Assembly: GCA_964429235.1 (NCBI GenBank)
Contig: CAYSAQ010000003.1
Coordinates: 62,001 to 126,000 of the forward strand
Direction of reading: 5' to 3'
DNA: 64,000 bases
Source of the DNA: CAYSAQ01 sp964429235
GTDB taxonomy: Bacteria > Margulisbacteria > Riflemargulisbacteria > GWF2-35-9 > DYQY01
The position numbers were made by a program, and so were the translations under genes. Every line of letters begins with the position of its first letter. Positions within the stretch are counted from its first letter, which is position 1. Below the pieces are notes generated by a model that worked only from the letters and a program-made list of their open reading frames with translations, ran no database searches and was not told where the DNA came from. Positions 15,187-22,739 of the stretch are shown in pieces.

Positions 15187-16554
15187 ATGTCTTTAAAATC
15201 TTTTTCAGATATTATTGCAGCGATTTCTACTCCAATTGGGCGAGGAGGAATTGCTGTTATTCGTTTAAGTGGCAGTGGTTGTTTTGATATCGCTAAGCAG
15301 CTCACCACAATTAAGAACCCAATAAAAAATACAATTAAGTTTTCAGTGTTTAAGAATGAAACAGGAGAAATTATAGATGAAGGACTTGTTTCTTTTTTTG
15401 AATCCCCTAATTCTTTTACGGGCGAAGATATCGTCGAGTTTAATTGTCATGGTGGATATATAGTAGCCAAAAAATTATTGTCAGTAATATTTGAGCAAGG
15501 AGCTAGGCAAGCTTCTTCTGGGGAGTTCTCAATGAGAGCTTTTGTTAATGGCAAGATGGATTTAGTTCAGGCAGAAAGCATAGTAGATTTAATAGATTCA
15601 AAAACAAATAAAAGTGCAGAATTAGCTGCACATAATCTTCACGGTGAGCTCTCTGATAAGCTTCAGCTAATCAGAAAAAAATTGTTAGACTTTATCTCTC
15701 ACTTAGAAGTTCATTTAGATTATCCAGATGAAGAAGAGTTAGAAGAAAGCCCTATTTATGAGCTAACTATTAGCGGAATGCAGTCAGAGATAGACGTTCT
15801 TTTAGCTACTTATGATGCAGGCAGGATATATAACGAGGGAGTCGTTACGGCAATCATCGGCAAACCAAATTCTGGGAAATCAAGTTTGCTTAATGTGTTG
15901 TTGCAAGAAGAAAGAGCAATCGTATCCGATATCCCTGGCACAACTAGAGATACTATTGAGGAATGGATGCAGTTACAAGGCATCCCTTTCAGAATAGTAG
16001 ACACAGCTGGTATACGAGAGGCTATGGATGCTATTGAGGAGATAGGTGTTAATAAGTCTAAAGAGTATATTGAGACTGCAGAGTTGGTCTTATGGTTATT
16101 TGATGCATCAGAGTTTGAACGAGTTGATTTGGAAATGATTCCATCAAAGTTTTATAATAAAATTATTCCAATAGTGAACAAAACAGACTTAGCAAGTCCT
16201 AGTCTAATCGAAAGGAAGCTTTTGGAGATGGGGATGCCAAAACCAGTTAATATTTCCTTAACAGAAGGAACTGGTATTGAGAGTTTGATTGAATCTATAG
16301 TTGAGCATGTAGAGACTAGATATTTTTCGGAAAACGATGATGCTTGTTTAGCCAATGAAAGGCAACGCGATCAACTAATGAAGGCAAGTAAACTATTGTC
16401 TCATGCCATGGGGTCTGTTAAGTCGTCAATGCCCGTAGATACTTGGGTAATTGATCTTAGAGAGGCATTGATGGAAGTGTCAGAGGTCGTTGGGCAAAAT
16501 ATTTCAGAAGAGGTGTTAGATAATATTTTTTCTAGATTCTGCGTAGGCAAATAA
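15187..16554 (+). CDS. mnmE: tRNA modification GTPase MnmE
   Basis: 455 residues, normal length. The N-terminal folate-binding domain contains G-R-G-G-I-A-V-I-R-L-S-G. The G domain has G-K-P-N-S-G-K-S (P-loop), T-T-R-D-T, D-T-A-G and N-K-T-D. The invariant C-terminus F-C-V-G-K is present. With MnmG it installs the 5-carboxymethylaminomethyl group on U34 of certain tRNAs. The ATG lies three bases after the khpB stop with no separate ribosome binding site, so translation is probably coupled. Confidence 0.97.
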   Translation: MSLKSFSDIIAAISTPIGRGGIAVIRLSGSGCFDIAKQLTTIKNPIKNTIKFSVFKNETGEIIDEGLVSFFESPNSFTGEDIVEFNCHGGYIVAKKLLSVIFEQGARQASSGEFSMRAFVNGKMDLVQAESIVDLIDSKTNKSAELAAHNLHGELSDKLQLIRKKLLDFISHLEVHLDYPDEEELEESPIYELTISGMQSEIDVLLATYDAGRIYNEGVVTAIIGKPNSGKSSLLNVLLQEERAIVSDIPGTTRDTIEEWMQLQGIPFRIVDTAGIREAMDAIEEIGVNKSKEYIETAELVLWLFDASEFERVDLEMIPSKFYNKIIPIVNKTDLASPSLIERKLLEMGMPKPVNISLTEGTGIESLIESIVEHVETRYFSENDDACLANERQRDQLMKASKLLSHAMGSVKSSMPVDTWVIDLREALMEVSEVVGQNISEEVLDNIFSRFCVGK

Positions 16555-16558
16555 GTTT

Positions 16559-17926
16559 CTATTTATCAGATAAATCTTTAAACATTACGCCAATTGTACG
16601 TGGTTTTATTACAAATACTTGTACAGAGAAATTGCCTTCTATTTTTTCATCTTTGTAATATGTGTCAGCTGTCTTTTCCCAATTTTTGCTTAATGTAGCA
16701 AGTCTCATGTAAAGAGCTGGAAGTTCGCTTTCTTTTAATCCAGGGAACGCTTCGTATATTTCTTTTCCTATAAGCTCAGAGTGGTCCAGCCCTAGTATCT
16801 TATTTGCTGCTTCATTTGCACCAATTAGGATTAAGCCATTGTCAGTATTTAACTCATAAGTATGGATGCCTATAGGTGTTGCATTTATTAGGTTACGAAA
16901 TTGTTTTTCGCTTTCTTGTATTCTTTGTTCTTTTTTGTGCTTTTCAGTAACGTCTCTAAAAACAAGCACAGCACCCTTGATTTCTCCTCGTTTGTTAAGG
17001 ATTGGGGCGGCACTGTCTGCTATTTGATATTCTTTCCCATATCTTGACACAAGAACTGTTCCGTTTGAAAGTTCTATTATCTTTTTTGTTTTCATTACTT
17101 CTTTTATAGGAGAAATGAGCTCTCGTTTTGTTTTTTCATCAACAATATTAAATATAAGATCGATTGGTTTTCCTATGGCTTCTTTTTGTTCCCAGTTAGT
17201 CAGCTGAGATGCAACAGGGTTAATGTTTGTAACTATTCCTTCAGTGTCTGTTGCAATAACGGCATCTCCAATTGAGTTTAAAGTTATGGATAGGTTTTCT
17301 GTTTTCTCATTGTATAAATCGTCACTAAACCGTACTTTATCAGCTAATGTTTTGACAACGTTAAGTATTCTTTTGATGAGCAGTATTTGTGTAGCACCTG
17401 CCATTAATAGGAAGTATGAAAAAACTGCAAGTAGTTGTACTTCACTTAATGTGGCTAGAGGTGTAGGTGCTGTTATTATTCCTTGTTTGGATAGAACCCA
17501 TAATGTGCAAATTATAACGATGTAAGAAGTTAAGCTGAGAATTCCAATAAAAGAACCTAGTAAAAAAGTTGTAAGCAATATTATGATAGTTAGAAATATT
17601 ATAGATGGCCCTGGCAATGTGAATACAAAGAACATGACAGCTGTTTCCATTAGTAACAGTCCAAGAACTACAAAAACTTTTATTTTGAAAGGAATAACCT
17701 TTTGGAAAAAGAAAAGCACTATGAATATAATAGCAGTAACTATGTTGAAAATTACAACAGGACCTATAAGATTAAAAGACATAACTGTTAATGCCACAGC
17801 AATTCTTGGCAAATGAAAAATTATTAATAATAAAATAATTGAAGAAAATATTTTTTCTTTAATAGAACTAATATTGATATTTTCATCCAAGTCCATAATA
17901 ACTTCTAAATAATCGAGTATCTTCAT
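16559..17926 (-). CDS. Membrane PAS-domain sensor without visible output domain
   Basis: 455 residues. About six hydrophobic segments fill residues about 28-190. A short helix leads to PAS domain 1 (about 210-325: N-S-I-G-D-A-V-I-A-T-D, then the PAC-like V-F-R-D-V-T-E). PAS domain 2 follows (about 340-455) and the protein ends there. The histidine-kinase, GGDEF or methyl-acceptor domain that normally follows is absent. It may signal through protein contacts or be a C-terminally shortened kinase; I see no decayed kinase sequence downstream on the minus strand. It is convergent with mnmE, with four bases between their ends. Confidence 0.8.
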   Translation of the reverse strand: MKILDYLEVIMDLDENINISSIKEKIFSSIILLLIIFHLPRIAVALTVMSFNLIGPVVIFNIVTAIIFIVLFFFQKVIPFKIKVFVVLGLLLMETAVMFFVFTLPGPSIIFLTIIILLTTFLLGSFIGILSLTSYIVIICTLWVLSKQGIITAPTPLATLSEVQLLAVFSYFLLMAGATQILLIKRILNVVKTLADKVRFSDDLYNEKTENLSITLNSIGDAVIATDTEGIVTNINPVASQLTNWEQKEAIGKPIDLIFNIVDEKTKRELISPIKEVMKTKKIIELSNGTVLVSRYGKEYQIADSAAPILNKRGEIKGAVLVFRDVTEKHKKEQRIQESEKQFRNLINATPIGIHTYELNTDNGLILIGANEAANKILGLDHSELIGKEIYEAFPGLKESELPALYMRLATLSKNWEKTADTYYKDEKIEGNFSVQVFVIKPRTIGVMFKDLSDK

Positions 17927-17988
17927 TGTACACCCTTGGATTCATTATTTTCAAATAAATAGGATTTTTTTAACTGATTGGTTAGTTA

Positions 17989-18238
17989 TGGCGGAGAGAG
18001 AGGTCCACTACGCCAGCTTTGCTGAGCTACGAGGACTAGAGGANNNNNNNNNNNNNNNNNNNNNNNNNNNNNNNNNNNNNNNNNNNNNNNNNNNNNNNNN
18101 NNNNNNNNNNNNNNNNNNNNNNNNNNNNNNNNNNNNNNNNNNNCCTGCCACTCGAAGCTCTTTTGTTTTCAAAAGGCGTAGTGTGGCGGAGAGAGAGGTC
18201 CACTACGCCAGCTTTGCTGAGCTACGAGGACTAGAGGA
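17989..18238 (+). repeat. Two identical 55-bp direct repeats flanking the assembly gap
   Basis: Bases 17989-18043 and 18184-18238 are identical. Each begins with TGGCGGAGAGAGAGG, the plus-strand view of the last 15 bases of the tRNA-Ser gene including its CCA. Each then continues with about 40 bases that are not tRNA. The left copy ends exactly where the run of Ns begins. The right copy directly precedes the 3' end of the GIY-YIG gene. Confidence 0.9.
18044..18143. other. Assembly gap (100 N)
   Basis: Exactly 100 undetermined bases, the usual placeholder for a scaffold join of unknown length. Both sides end in repeated sequence, so the true content is probably another copy of the adjacent GIY-YIG unit. 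Any ORF drawn across it is artificial. Confidence 0.95.
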
Positions 18239-18573
18239 TTCTTTTATTTATAAAAGACCAACCAGATCCTGTCTTTAAATACTTCTCAAATTCTCTAGCT
18301 TTCTTTTCTGTATTGAAAGTAGTGTAGCTAATAAGTGAAAATGGAGCTCGCGGAGCAGTAGCTGTAACTTGTTTTGAGTTATGCTGATGTAGCCTTCGTT
18401 CTAAATCATTGGTGGAGCCAATATAATGTTTTTTATCTATAGCACTTAATAGTATGTACGTAACCCACATAATTAGATGATATATATTTTCATGAAGATG
18501 TAAAGATGTTGAGTGTGGCCTGCCACTCGAAGCTCTTTTGTTTTCAAAAGGCGTAGTGTGGCGGAGAGAGAGG
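18144..18573 (+). repeat. Two identical 55-bp direct repeats bracketing the GIY-YIG gene, with inverted repeats
   Basis: Bases 18144-18198 and 18519-18573 are identical; the second copy runs into the tRNA-Ser gene. In the left copy GGCGTAGTG (18175-18183) and CACTACGCC (18201-18209) form a nine-base inverted repeat. Its 17-base loop is the tRNA 3'-end copy. In the right copy the same GGCGTAGTG ends at 18558, directly against the tRNA CCA. Confidence 0.88.
18231..18470 (-). CDS. Small GIY-YIG endonuclease
   Basis: 79 residues from ATG 18470. The frame stays open further upstream to 18614 but there it only translates the tRNA-Ser gene, so I reject the longer form. The domain is complete: W-V-T-Y-I-L (GIY half), H-Y-I-G-S-T (YIG half), catalytic-type Arg in L-E-R-R-L, and Glu in R-E-F-E-K-Y. 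The ending G-S-G-W-S-F-I-N-K-R is common in this short family. Members act as nucleases and some are homing enzymes. The gene lies between copies of the tRNA-Ser 3' end, which suggests that the unit inserts at that tRNA. A further copy is likely hidden in the assembly gap. Confidence 0.8.
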   Translation of the reverse strand: MWVTYILLSAIDKKHYIGSTNDLERRLHQHNSKQVTATAPRAPFSLISYTTFNTEKKAREFEKYLKTGSGWSFINKRIL

Positions 18574-18646
18574 GATTTGAACCCTCGATACCTTGCGGTA
18601 TACACGCTTTCCAAGCGTGCGCACTAAGCCACTATGCGATCTCTCC
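18559..18646 (-). tRNA. tRNA-Ser(GGA)
   Basis: 88 bases on the minus strand. The acceptor arm GGAGAGA pairs with TCTCTCC, the discriminator is G, and CCA is encoded. The anticodon loop T-T-G-G-A-A-A, between CACGC and GCGTG, gives anticodon GGA (codons UCC/UCU). A long variable arm (TACC-GCAA-GGTA) is diagnostic of tRNA-Ser. The T arm reads GAGGG-TTCAAAT-CCCTC. A TATAAT on the minus strand (18687-18682) may be its -10 box. Its 3' end is the duplicated target of the neighbouring GIY-YIG unit. Confidence 0.95.
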
Positions 18647-18793
18647 ACTTTAATAGCTAAGATGTTAGCTAAGGGAGATTTATTATATCAGCATGCAGTA
18701 GTTTCTACTACCAGTACTGACCAGAAATTATGGATGCAAAAAATGTTATAAAAAGGTCGTTAATTATAATGGATAGAAAAGGAGGGGCTATTA

Positions 18794-19219
18794 ATGAGTG
18801 AAGGAATAAGTATAAACAATGTTTCAGTTAGTCTAAATCTAAACTCTAAAGCGATTACCCCAAAGGTAGAGAGCGATGGACTCCAGTCGTTACCTTCATC
18901 TTTTTCTTCTGGTTCGTCTAGTTCGTCTGAAAATTCAGTAGCATATGCTTCACCTGCTATAGATGAATTTGCAGGTTTAGGAGATCTTTCTATCTCTTCA
19001 GATATTTCACTTGAAGGTCTGGGTGGTTATCAGTCAGAATACCAATTGCCTGAATTGCCTGGCATGGAAAAGATAGAGGCCAGCGAGGAAGCAGAGTTTC
19101 AAGCAGTAGGAGGCGCAGCACCTCCCGGATTCGAGGGGCATGGCGCTAGCCATAGACCTGAGTCATTAGAGCCTGCAGCCAAGATTCATGAGATGGCTGA
19201 ACAATTCGCAAGTCTTTAA
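18794..19219 (+). CDS. Ser-rich hypothetical protein
   Basis: 141 residues. AAGGAGG lies just upstream of ATG 18794, so translation is well supported. The sequence is low in complexity: a Ser-rich stretch at about 37-50, Gly/Leu/Glu-rich segments, and a C-terminal A-K-I-H-E-M-A-E-Q-F helix. There is no signal peptide or membrane segment, and it looks mostly disordered. I recognise no family. The start M-S-E-G-I-S-I-N-N-V-S-V-S-L-N resembles, in composition only, the N-termini of non-Sec-secreted proteins. Confidence 0.7.
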   Translation: MSEGISINNVSVSLNLNSKAITPKVESDGLQSLPSSFSSGSSSSSENSVAYASPAIDEFAGLGDLSISSDISLEGLGGYQSEYQLPELPGMEKIEASEEAEFQAVGGAAPPGFEGHGASHRPESLEPAAKIHEMAEQFASL

Positions 19220-19246
19220 AAAATCCAGAATATCGTCATTAATACA

Positions 19247-19285
19247 TCTTAGGTAAGGCAAGTATGCTATCATTATTACCTGAGA
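19247..19285 (+). promoter_or_regulatory. Hairpin next to the FKBP ribosome binding site
   Basis: TCTTAGGTAA (19247-19256) pairs with TTACCTGAGA (19276-19285), ten pairs with one G-U. The 3' arm runs into GAGAGGAG, the ribosome binding site of the FKBP gene, so folding could limit access to it. A bipartite operator is an alternative. Confidence 0.4.
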
Positions 19286-19295
19286 GGAGATAGCT

Positions 19296-19721
19296 ATGGT
19301 TGTGAAAAATGATGATACAGTGCAGGTGCATTACACTGGAAAATTAGAAGATGGAACAGTTTTTGATTCATCAGAGGGAAGAGAGCCACTTGGTTTCAAT
19401 GTTGGAGCAGGGCAAGTAATCCCTGGATTTGATGAAGGTATGGTTGGAATGGAAATTGGAGAAAAAAAAGAAATCAAGATAAGTAGCGATAAAGCTTATG
19501 GTGAATATCGTGATGATCTTGTTGTTGCTTTTCCTAAAGATAAATTGCCGCCAGACTTAGAGTTTGAGGTTGGAATGAGGCTTCAAATGCCAGCACAGCA
19601 AGGCATGATGATTCCTGTAGTAGTAAAAGAGATTACAGAAGAGATGGTTTTTTTAGATGCAAACTCTGAATTAGCCGGTAAAAATTTAGTGTTTGAAGTT
19701 GAGTTAGTAGATATTAAATAA
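19296..19721 (+). CDS. slyD: FKBP-type peptidyl-prolyl isomerase, SlyD-like
   Basis: 141 residues. The FKBP core is V-H-Y-T-G-K-L-E-D-G-T-V-F-D-S-S, then V-I-P-G-F-D-E-G-M-V-G-M. An insert-in-flap chaperone domain (about residues 70-125) follows A-Y-G-E-Y, which is the SlyD arrangement. The metal-binding His/Cys-rich tail of enterobacterial SlyD is absent. The protein should assist cytosolic folding. GAGGAG precedes the ATG. Confidence 0.88.
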   Translation: MVVKNDDTVQVHYTGKLEDGTVFDSSEGREPLGFNVGAGQVIPGFDEGMVGMEIGEKKEIKISSDKAYGEYRDDLVVAFPKDKLPPDLEFEVGMRLQMPAQQGMMIPVVVKEITEEMVFLDANSELAGKNLVFEVELVDIK

Positions 19722-19810
19722 AAAAAACTTTTGTTGTACTATAAACAAATAGCACATATTTTGTTATTATTTAATTTAGATAAAAAAAAATAGAAGCGCG
19801 AGGTGATACT

Positions 19811-20173
19811 ATGGTATTAGATCTTAATGTTTCCATCAGGGAGAATAGTAATATTCCGGTTATAGATTTAGAGGGAGAAATAGACGTTTATACTTATCCA
19901 AAGTTAAGCGATGCATTGCAGTATGTTTTCGAGACATATCCAACAGCAAAAGATTTGATTGTGAACTTAGATAAAATTAGATACATAGATAGTACAGGAT
20001 TAGGTGTAATAGCTAATAGTGCTAATCAGATTAAGAAAATGAATGAGGGGTATATTAATATTATTAATGCAACACCTCAGATAAAAAAGATTTTCGATGT
20101 TTCAGGTTTAATATCTGCAAATTTTAAGATTTTTGATAGCGAAGAAGACGCAATAACTAGTTTAGGCAATTAA
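19811..20173 (+). CDS. STAS-domain anti-sigma factor antagonist (RsbV / SpoIIAA-like)
   Basis: 120 residues. The single STAS domain has the phosphorylatable Ser in Y-I-D-S-T-G-L-G. The dephospho form normally binds the anti-sigma kinase and frees the sigma factor. The kinase-like gene follows 12 bases later, so this is a partner-switch pair. The cognate sigma factor and phosphatase are not in the window. AGGTGATACT precedes the ATG. Confidence 0.9.
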   Translation: MVLDLNVSIRENSNIPVIDLEGEIDVYTYPKLSDALQYVFETYPTAKDLIVNLDKIRYIDSTGLGVIANSANQIKKMNEGYINIINATPQIKKIFDVSGLISANFKIFDSEEDAITSLGN

Positions 20174-20185
20174 GGAGGAGTTAAC

Positions 20186-20602
20186 ATGACTGATTCAGTA
20201 ACTATAAAGTTAACAATACCAAGTTTGTCTGATTATGTAGGAGTTGCAAGATTAACGGCTTCTGGTATTGCTAACAGAATGAAATTCACACATGAAGATA
20301 TTGAAGATATTAAAATAGCTGTTTCTGAAGCATGTACTAATGCAGTTCAGTACGCTTATGGTGATAGCCTTGGAGAAATAGAAATGGCTTTCGGAATTTA
20401 TGATGATAAGCTAGAAATAGTAATATCTGATTCTGGAAAAGGTTTTGATATCGAGTCTGATGTTACCACACAAGAAGATGATCCAGAGAAGATTGGTCTA
20501 GGATTAGGCATCGTTTTTATGAGAAGCTTAATGGACCAAGTTGATTATAATACATCAGAAACTGGAACAACCGTTACTTTGGTAAAAAAGGTAAGCTCTT
20601 AG
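20186..20602 (+). CDS. Anti-sigma factor serine kinase (RsbW / SpoIIAB-like)
   Basis: 138 residues, GHKL ATPase fold. The N box is S-E-A-C-T-N-A-V-Q-Y-A-Y, the G1 box is I-S-D-S-G-K-G-F-D, and the G2-like box is G-L-G-L-G-I-V-F-M. It should phosphorylate the adjacent STAS protein and hold a sigma factor inactive. AAGGAGGAG gives a strong ribosome binding site. Together with the KaiC / receiver cluster it adds to the regulatory load of this small region. Confidence 0.9.
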   Translation: MTDSVTIKLTIPSLSDYVGVARLTASGIANRMKFTHEDIEDIKIAVSEACTNAVQYAYGDSLGEIEMAFGIYDDKLEIVISDSGKGFDIESDVTTQEDDPEKIGLGLGIVFMRSLMDQVDYNTSETGTTVTLVKKVSS

Positions 20603-20618
20603 TAGGCTAAGCTATACT

Positions 20619-20807
20619 ATGATAATTATCATTGGATTACTAACACTTATATCAATAGGGATTGGTACTATGTTGGTGAATCTCACTGAGGGTGAATCTT
20701 CAATCAACCTCGCTTCTTTTTGGATTGGTATTGGGTTAATCGTAGCTAGCTTATATTTCTTTGTTTCAGCTATGTTTTTCCCTCAGTTAATTAATCTTTC
20801 AATTTAG
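20619..20807 (+). CDS. Small two-helix membrane protein
   Basis: 62 residues with two hydrophobic segments (about 1-20 and 33-55) joined by a short polar loop. No recognisable family. The ATG follows the rsbW-like stop by 16 bases without a clear ribosome binding site, so the start is uncertain. It may be co-transcribed with the partner-switch pair. Confidence 0.5.
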   Translation: MIIIIGLLTLISIGIGTMLVNLTEGESSINLASFWIGIGLIVASLYFFVSAMFFPQLINLSI

Positions 20808-20913
20808 TTTTTTATAAACCTATAATCCTATATTCTGTGTTGTGCTGAAATCGCTGATATGATAAACTTATCAAGCGGTTTTTGCCGTAATAAACATACT
20901 TAATCTTTAACGA

Positions 20914-20945
20914 GATATGACAGGTGACCGTAAGGTTGTTATGTC
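20914..20945 (+). promoter_or_regulatory. Structured leader hairpin upstream of rpsB
   Basis: GATATGAC (20914-20921) pairs with GTTATGTC (20938-20945), with two G-U pairs. Inside, ACC (20927-20929) and GGT (20934-20936) close a GTAA tetraloop. It sits 37 bases before the rpsB ATG. S2 operons are often autoregulated through leader RNA, so this is a candidate binding site. I cannot match it to a named motif. Confidence 0.4.
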
Positions 20946-20982
20946 TTCAAGATAGGTAGAAGAAAAACAAAAGGAGAAACAA

Positions 20983-21870
20983 ATGGTAGAAGAAACAAAA
21001 GTAAAAGCAGTAGAGCAAGAAAGTCCTAAAAAAGAAGCCCCAAAACCAGTTAAACAGAAAGTCGTATCTGAGAGTGTTGTTACAATGAGACAGCTTTTAG
21101 AAACAGGTGTTCATTTCGGTCATCAAACTAGAAGATGGAACCCAAAAATGAAACCATATATTTATACTTCAAGAAATGATATCCATGTAATCGATTTACA
21201 GAAAACATTAGGTTATATTAACAAAGCATATAACTATATTAAAGAAGAAGTGTCTAAGGGAGCTACTGTAATGTTCGTTGGAACAAAGAAACAAGCTCAA
21301 ACAGCAATTAAGGAAGAAGCAGAAAGATGTGAAATGCCTTATGTTTGTAATAGATGGTTAGGTGGAATGTTGACAAACTATGACACAATTAAAAAATCTA
21401 TTAGGAGAATGAAAGAGATTGAAGCTATGAAAGTAGATGGTATCTTTGATGCCTTCGTTTCTAAAGAACAGTCTGTAATGAATAAAAAATTAAATAAACT
21501 TCATTTCCATTTCGAAGGAATTAGAGATATGGAAAAACAGCCTACAATAGTATTTATTGTTGATACTAAGAAAGAAGAAATTGCTGTGCATGAAGCAAAT
21601 GTACTAGGATTGCCTATTGTTGGTGTAGTTGATACTAACTGTGATCCTGATTTAATTGATTACCCTATTCCTGCAAATGATGATGCAATAAGAACTATTA
21701 AGCTATTATCTGGCATAGTTGCTGACGCTGTTATTGAAGGAAAAAAGCTTAGACCATCTGATGAGCAAGGTTTAACTGAAGAATTAGCAGAAGCTTTTGA
21801 ACAAAAGCCAGCAGTTGCTCCTAAAGTTGCAGCACCTGCAAAAGTCGAAAAAGTTGCTGTAAAAAAATAG
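20983..21870 (+). CDS. rpsB: 30S ribosomal protein S2
   Basis: 295 residues with AAGGAG before the ATG. The S2 core is intact: L-L-E-T-G-V-H-F-G-H-Q-T-R-R-W-N-P-K-M, R-W-L-G-G-M-L-T-N, and D-P-D-L-I-D-Y-P-I-P-A-N-D-D-A-I. About 30 extra residues rich in Lys/Glu/Val precede the core, and an Ala/Lys/Val tail follows it; both are probably disordered. tsf follows, the conserved order. Confidence 0.97.
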   Translation: MVEETKVKAVEQESPKKEAPKPVKQKVVSESVVTMRQLLETGVHFGHQTRRWNPKMKPYIYTSRNDIHVIDLQKTLGYINKAYNYIKEEVSKGATVMFVGTKKQAQTAIKEEAERCEMPYVCNRWLGGMLTNYDTIKKSIRRMKEIEAMKVDGIFDAFVSKEQSVMNKKLNKLHFHFEGIRDMEKQPTIVFIVDTKKEEIAVHEANVLGLPIVGVVDTNCDPDLIDYPIPANDDAIRTIKLLSGIVADAVIEGKKLRPSDEQGLTEELAEAFEQKPAVAPKVAAPAKVEKVAVKK

Positions 21871-21913
21871 CATCAAAAGAAATAAGATTAATTAATAATT
21901 GAAGGAGATTGTA

Positions 21914-22735
21914 ATGGCAGATATAACAATGCAAGAAATACAACAATTAAGAGCGAAGACAAACTGTGGAATCATGGATTGTAAAAGAGCTCTTCAGGAA
22001 TCAGCAGGAGATATGGATGCAGCCGTAGATCTTTTAAGAAAAAAGGGTATGGTAAAAGCAGCTAAAAGAAGTGAACGAGAAGCAACAGAAGGAGTTGTTA
22101 ACATAGAACTAAGTTCTGATAATAAAAAAGCATATTTAATTAAGCTTTGCTCTGAAACTGATTTTGTTTCTAGAAATGATAAGTTTAGAACAGTTGCTGA
22201 TAATATCATTGTTGCAATGAAAAATAATTCAGCTGCAGACTTGGAAACTATTAAAGCCTTAAAATTAGCATCAGGAGAAACTGTTATAGGTTCTGTTGAT
22301 GAATTAAGCGGTGTTATTGGTGAAAAACTAGAGTTATCTGATGCAAAAGTTGTAGAAGCTGGCGAAGGTGAAACATTAGAAATTTACATTCATTCAAATG
22401 AAAAGATTGGTGTTGTTGTTTCTGTTAAAGGACTAGAGGCTTCATTAGCTAAACAATTATGTATGCATATTGCAGCTGCAGCTCCAACATGTATGGCTAA
22501 AGCAGATGTTGATACTGCGGACTTAGATAAAGAAAGAGAAATATTAAGAGAGCAAGTACTAAACGAAGGCAAACCTGAAAAGATTGTTGATAAGATTGTT
22601 GAAGGAAAACTTAGAAAGTATTTTGAAGAAGTTTGTTTACTAGAGCAGAAGTTCGTTGTTAACCCAGATCTAAAAGTGTCTGAGTTCTTAGGCGATGCTA
22701 AGCTTGGTAGTTTTGTAAGATTCGCAATAGGATAG
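21914..22735 (+). CDS. tsf: Elongation factor Ts
   Basis: 273 residues from ATG 21914, with GAAGGAG upstream; the in-frame TTG at 21899 overlaps that site and is unlikely. The N-terminal UBA-like domain has L-R-A-K-T-N-C-G-I-M-D-C-K-R-A-L. The core motif S-E-T-D-F-V-S-R-N, which contacts EF-Tu, is present. It recycles EF-Tu by GDP release. The C-terminal V-N-P-D-L-K-V-S-E is typical. Confidence 0.97.
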   Translation: MADITMQEIQQLRAKTNCGIMDCKRALQESAGDMDAAVDLLRKKGMVKAAKRSEREATEGVVNIELSSDNKKAYLIKLCSETDFVSRNDKFRTVADNIIVAMKNNSAADLETIKALKLASGETVIGSVDELSGVIGEKLELSDAKVVEAGEGETLEIYIHSNEKIGVVVSVKGLEASLAKQLCMHIAAAAPTCMAKADVDTADLDKEREILREQVLNEGKPEKIVDKIVEGKLRKYFEEVCLLEQKFVVNPDLKVSEFLGDAKLGSFVRFAIG

Positions 22736-22739
22736 ACAT

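Noticed and set aside
17988..18278. Open frame reading through the run of Ns (M-A-E-R-E-V-H-Y-A-S-F ...)
   Set aside because: It translates repeat DNA and 100 undetermined bases; the content is the duplicated tRNA 3' end and its flank, not a gene.
18471..18614. N-terminal extension of the GIY-YIG gene
   Set aside because: This part of the frame is the tRNA-Ser gene and its flank; the nuclease domain begins at ATG 18470.
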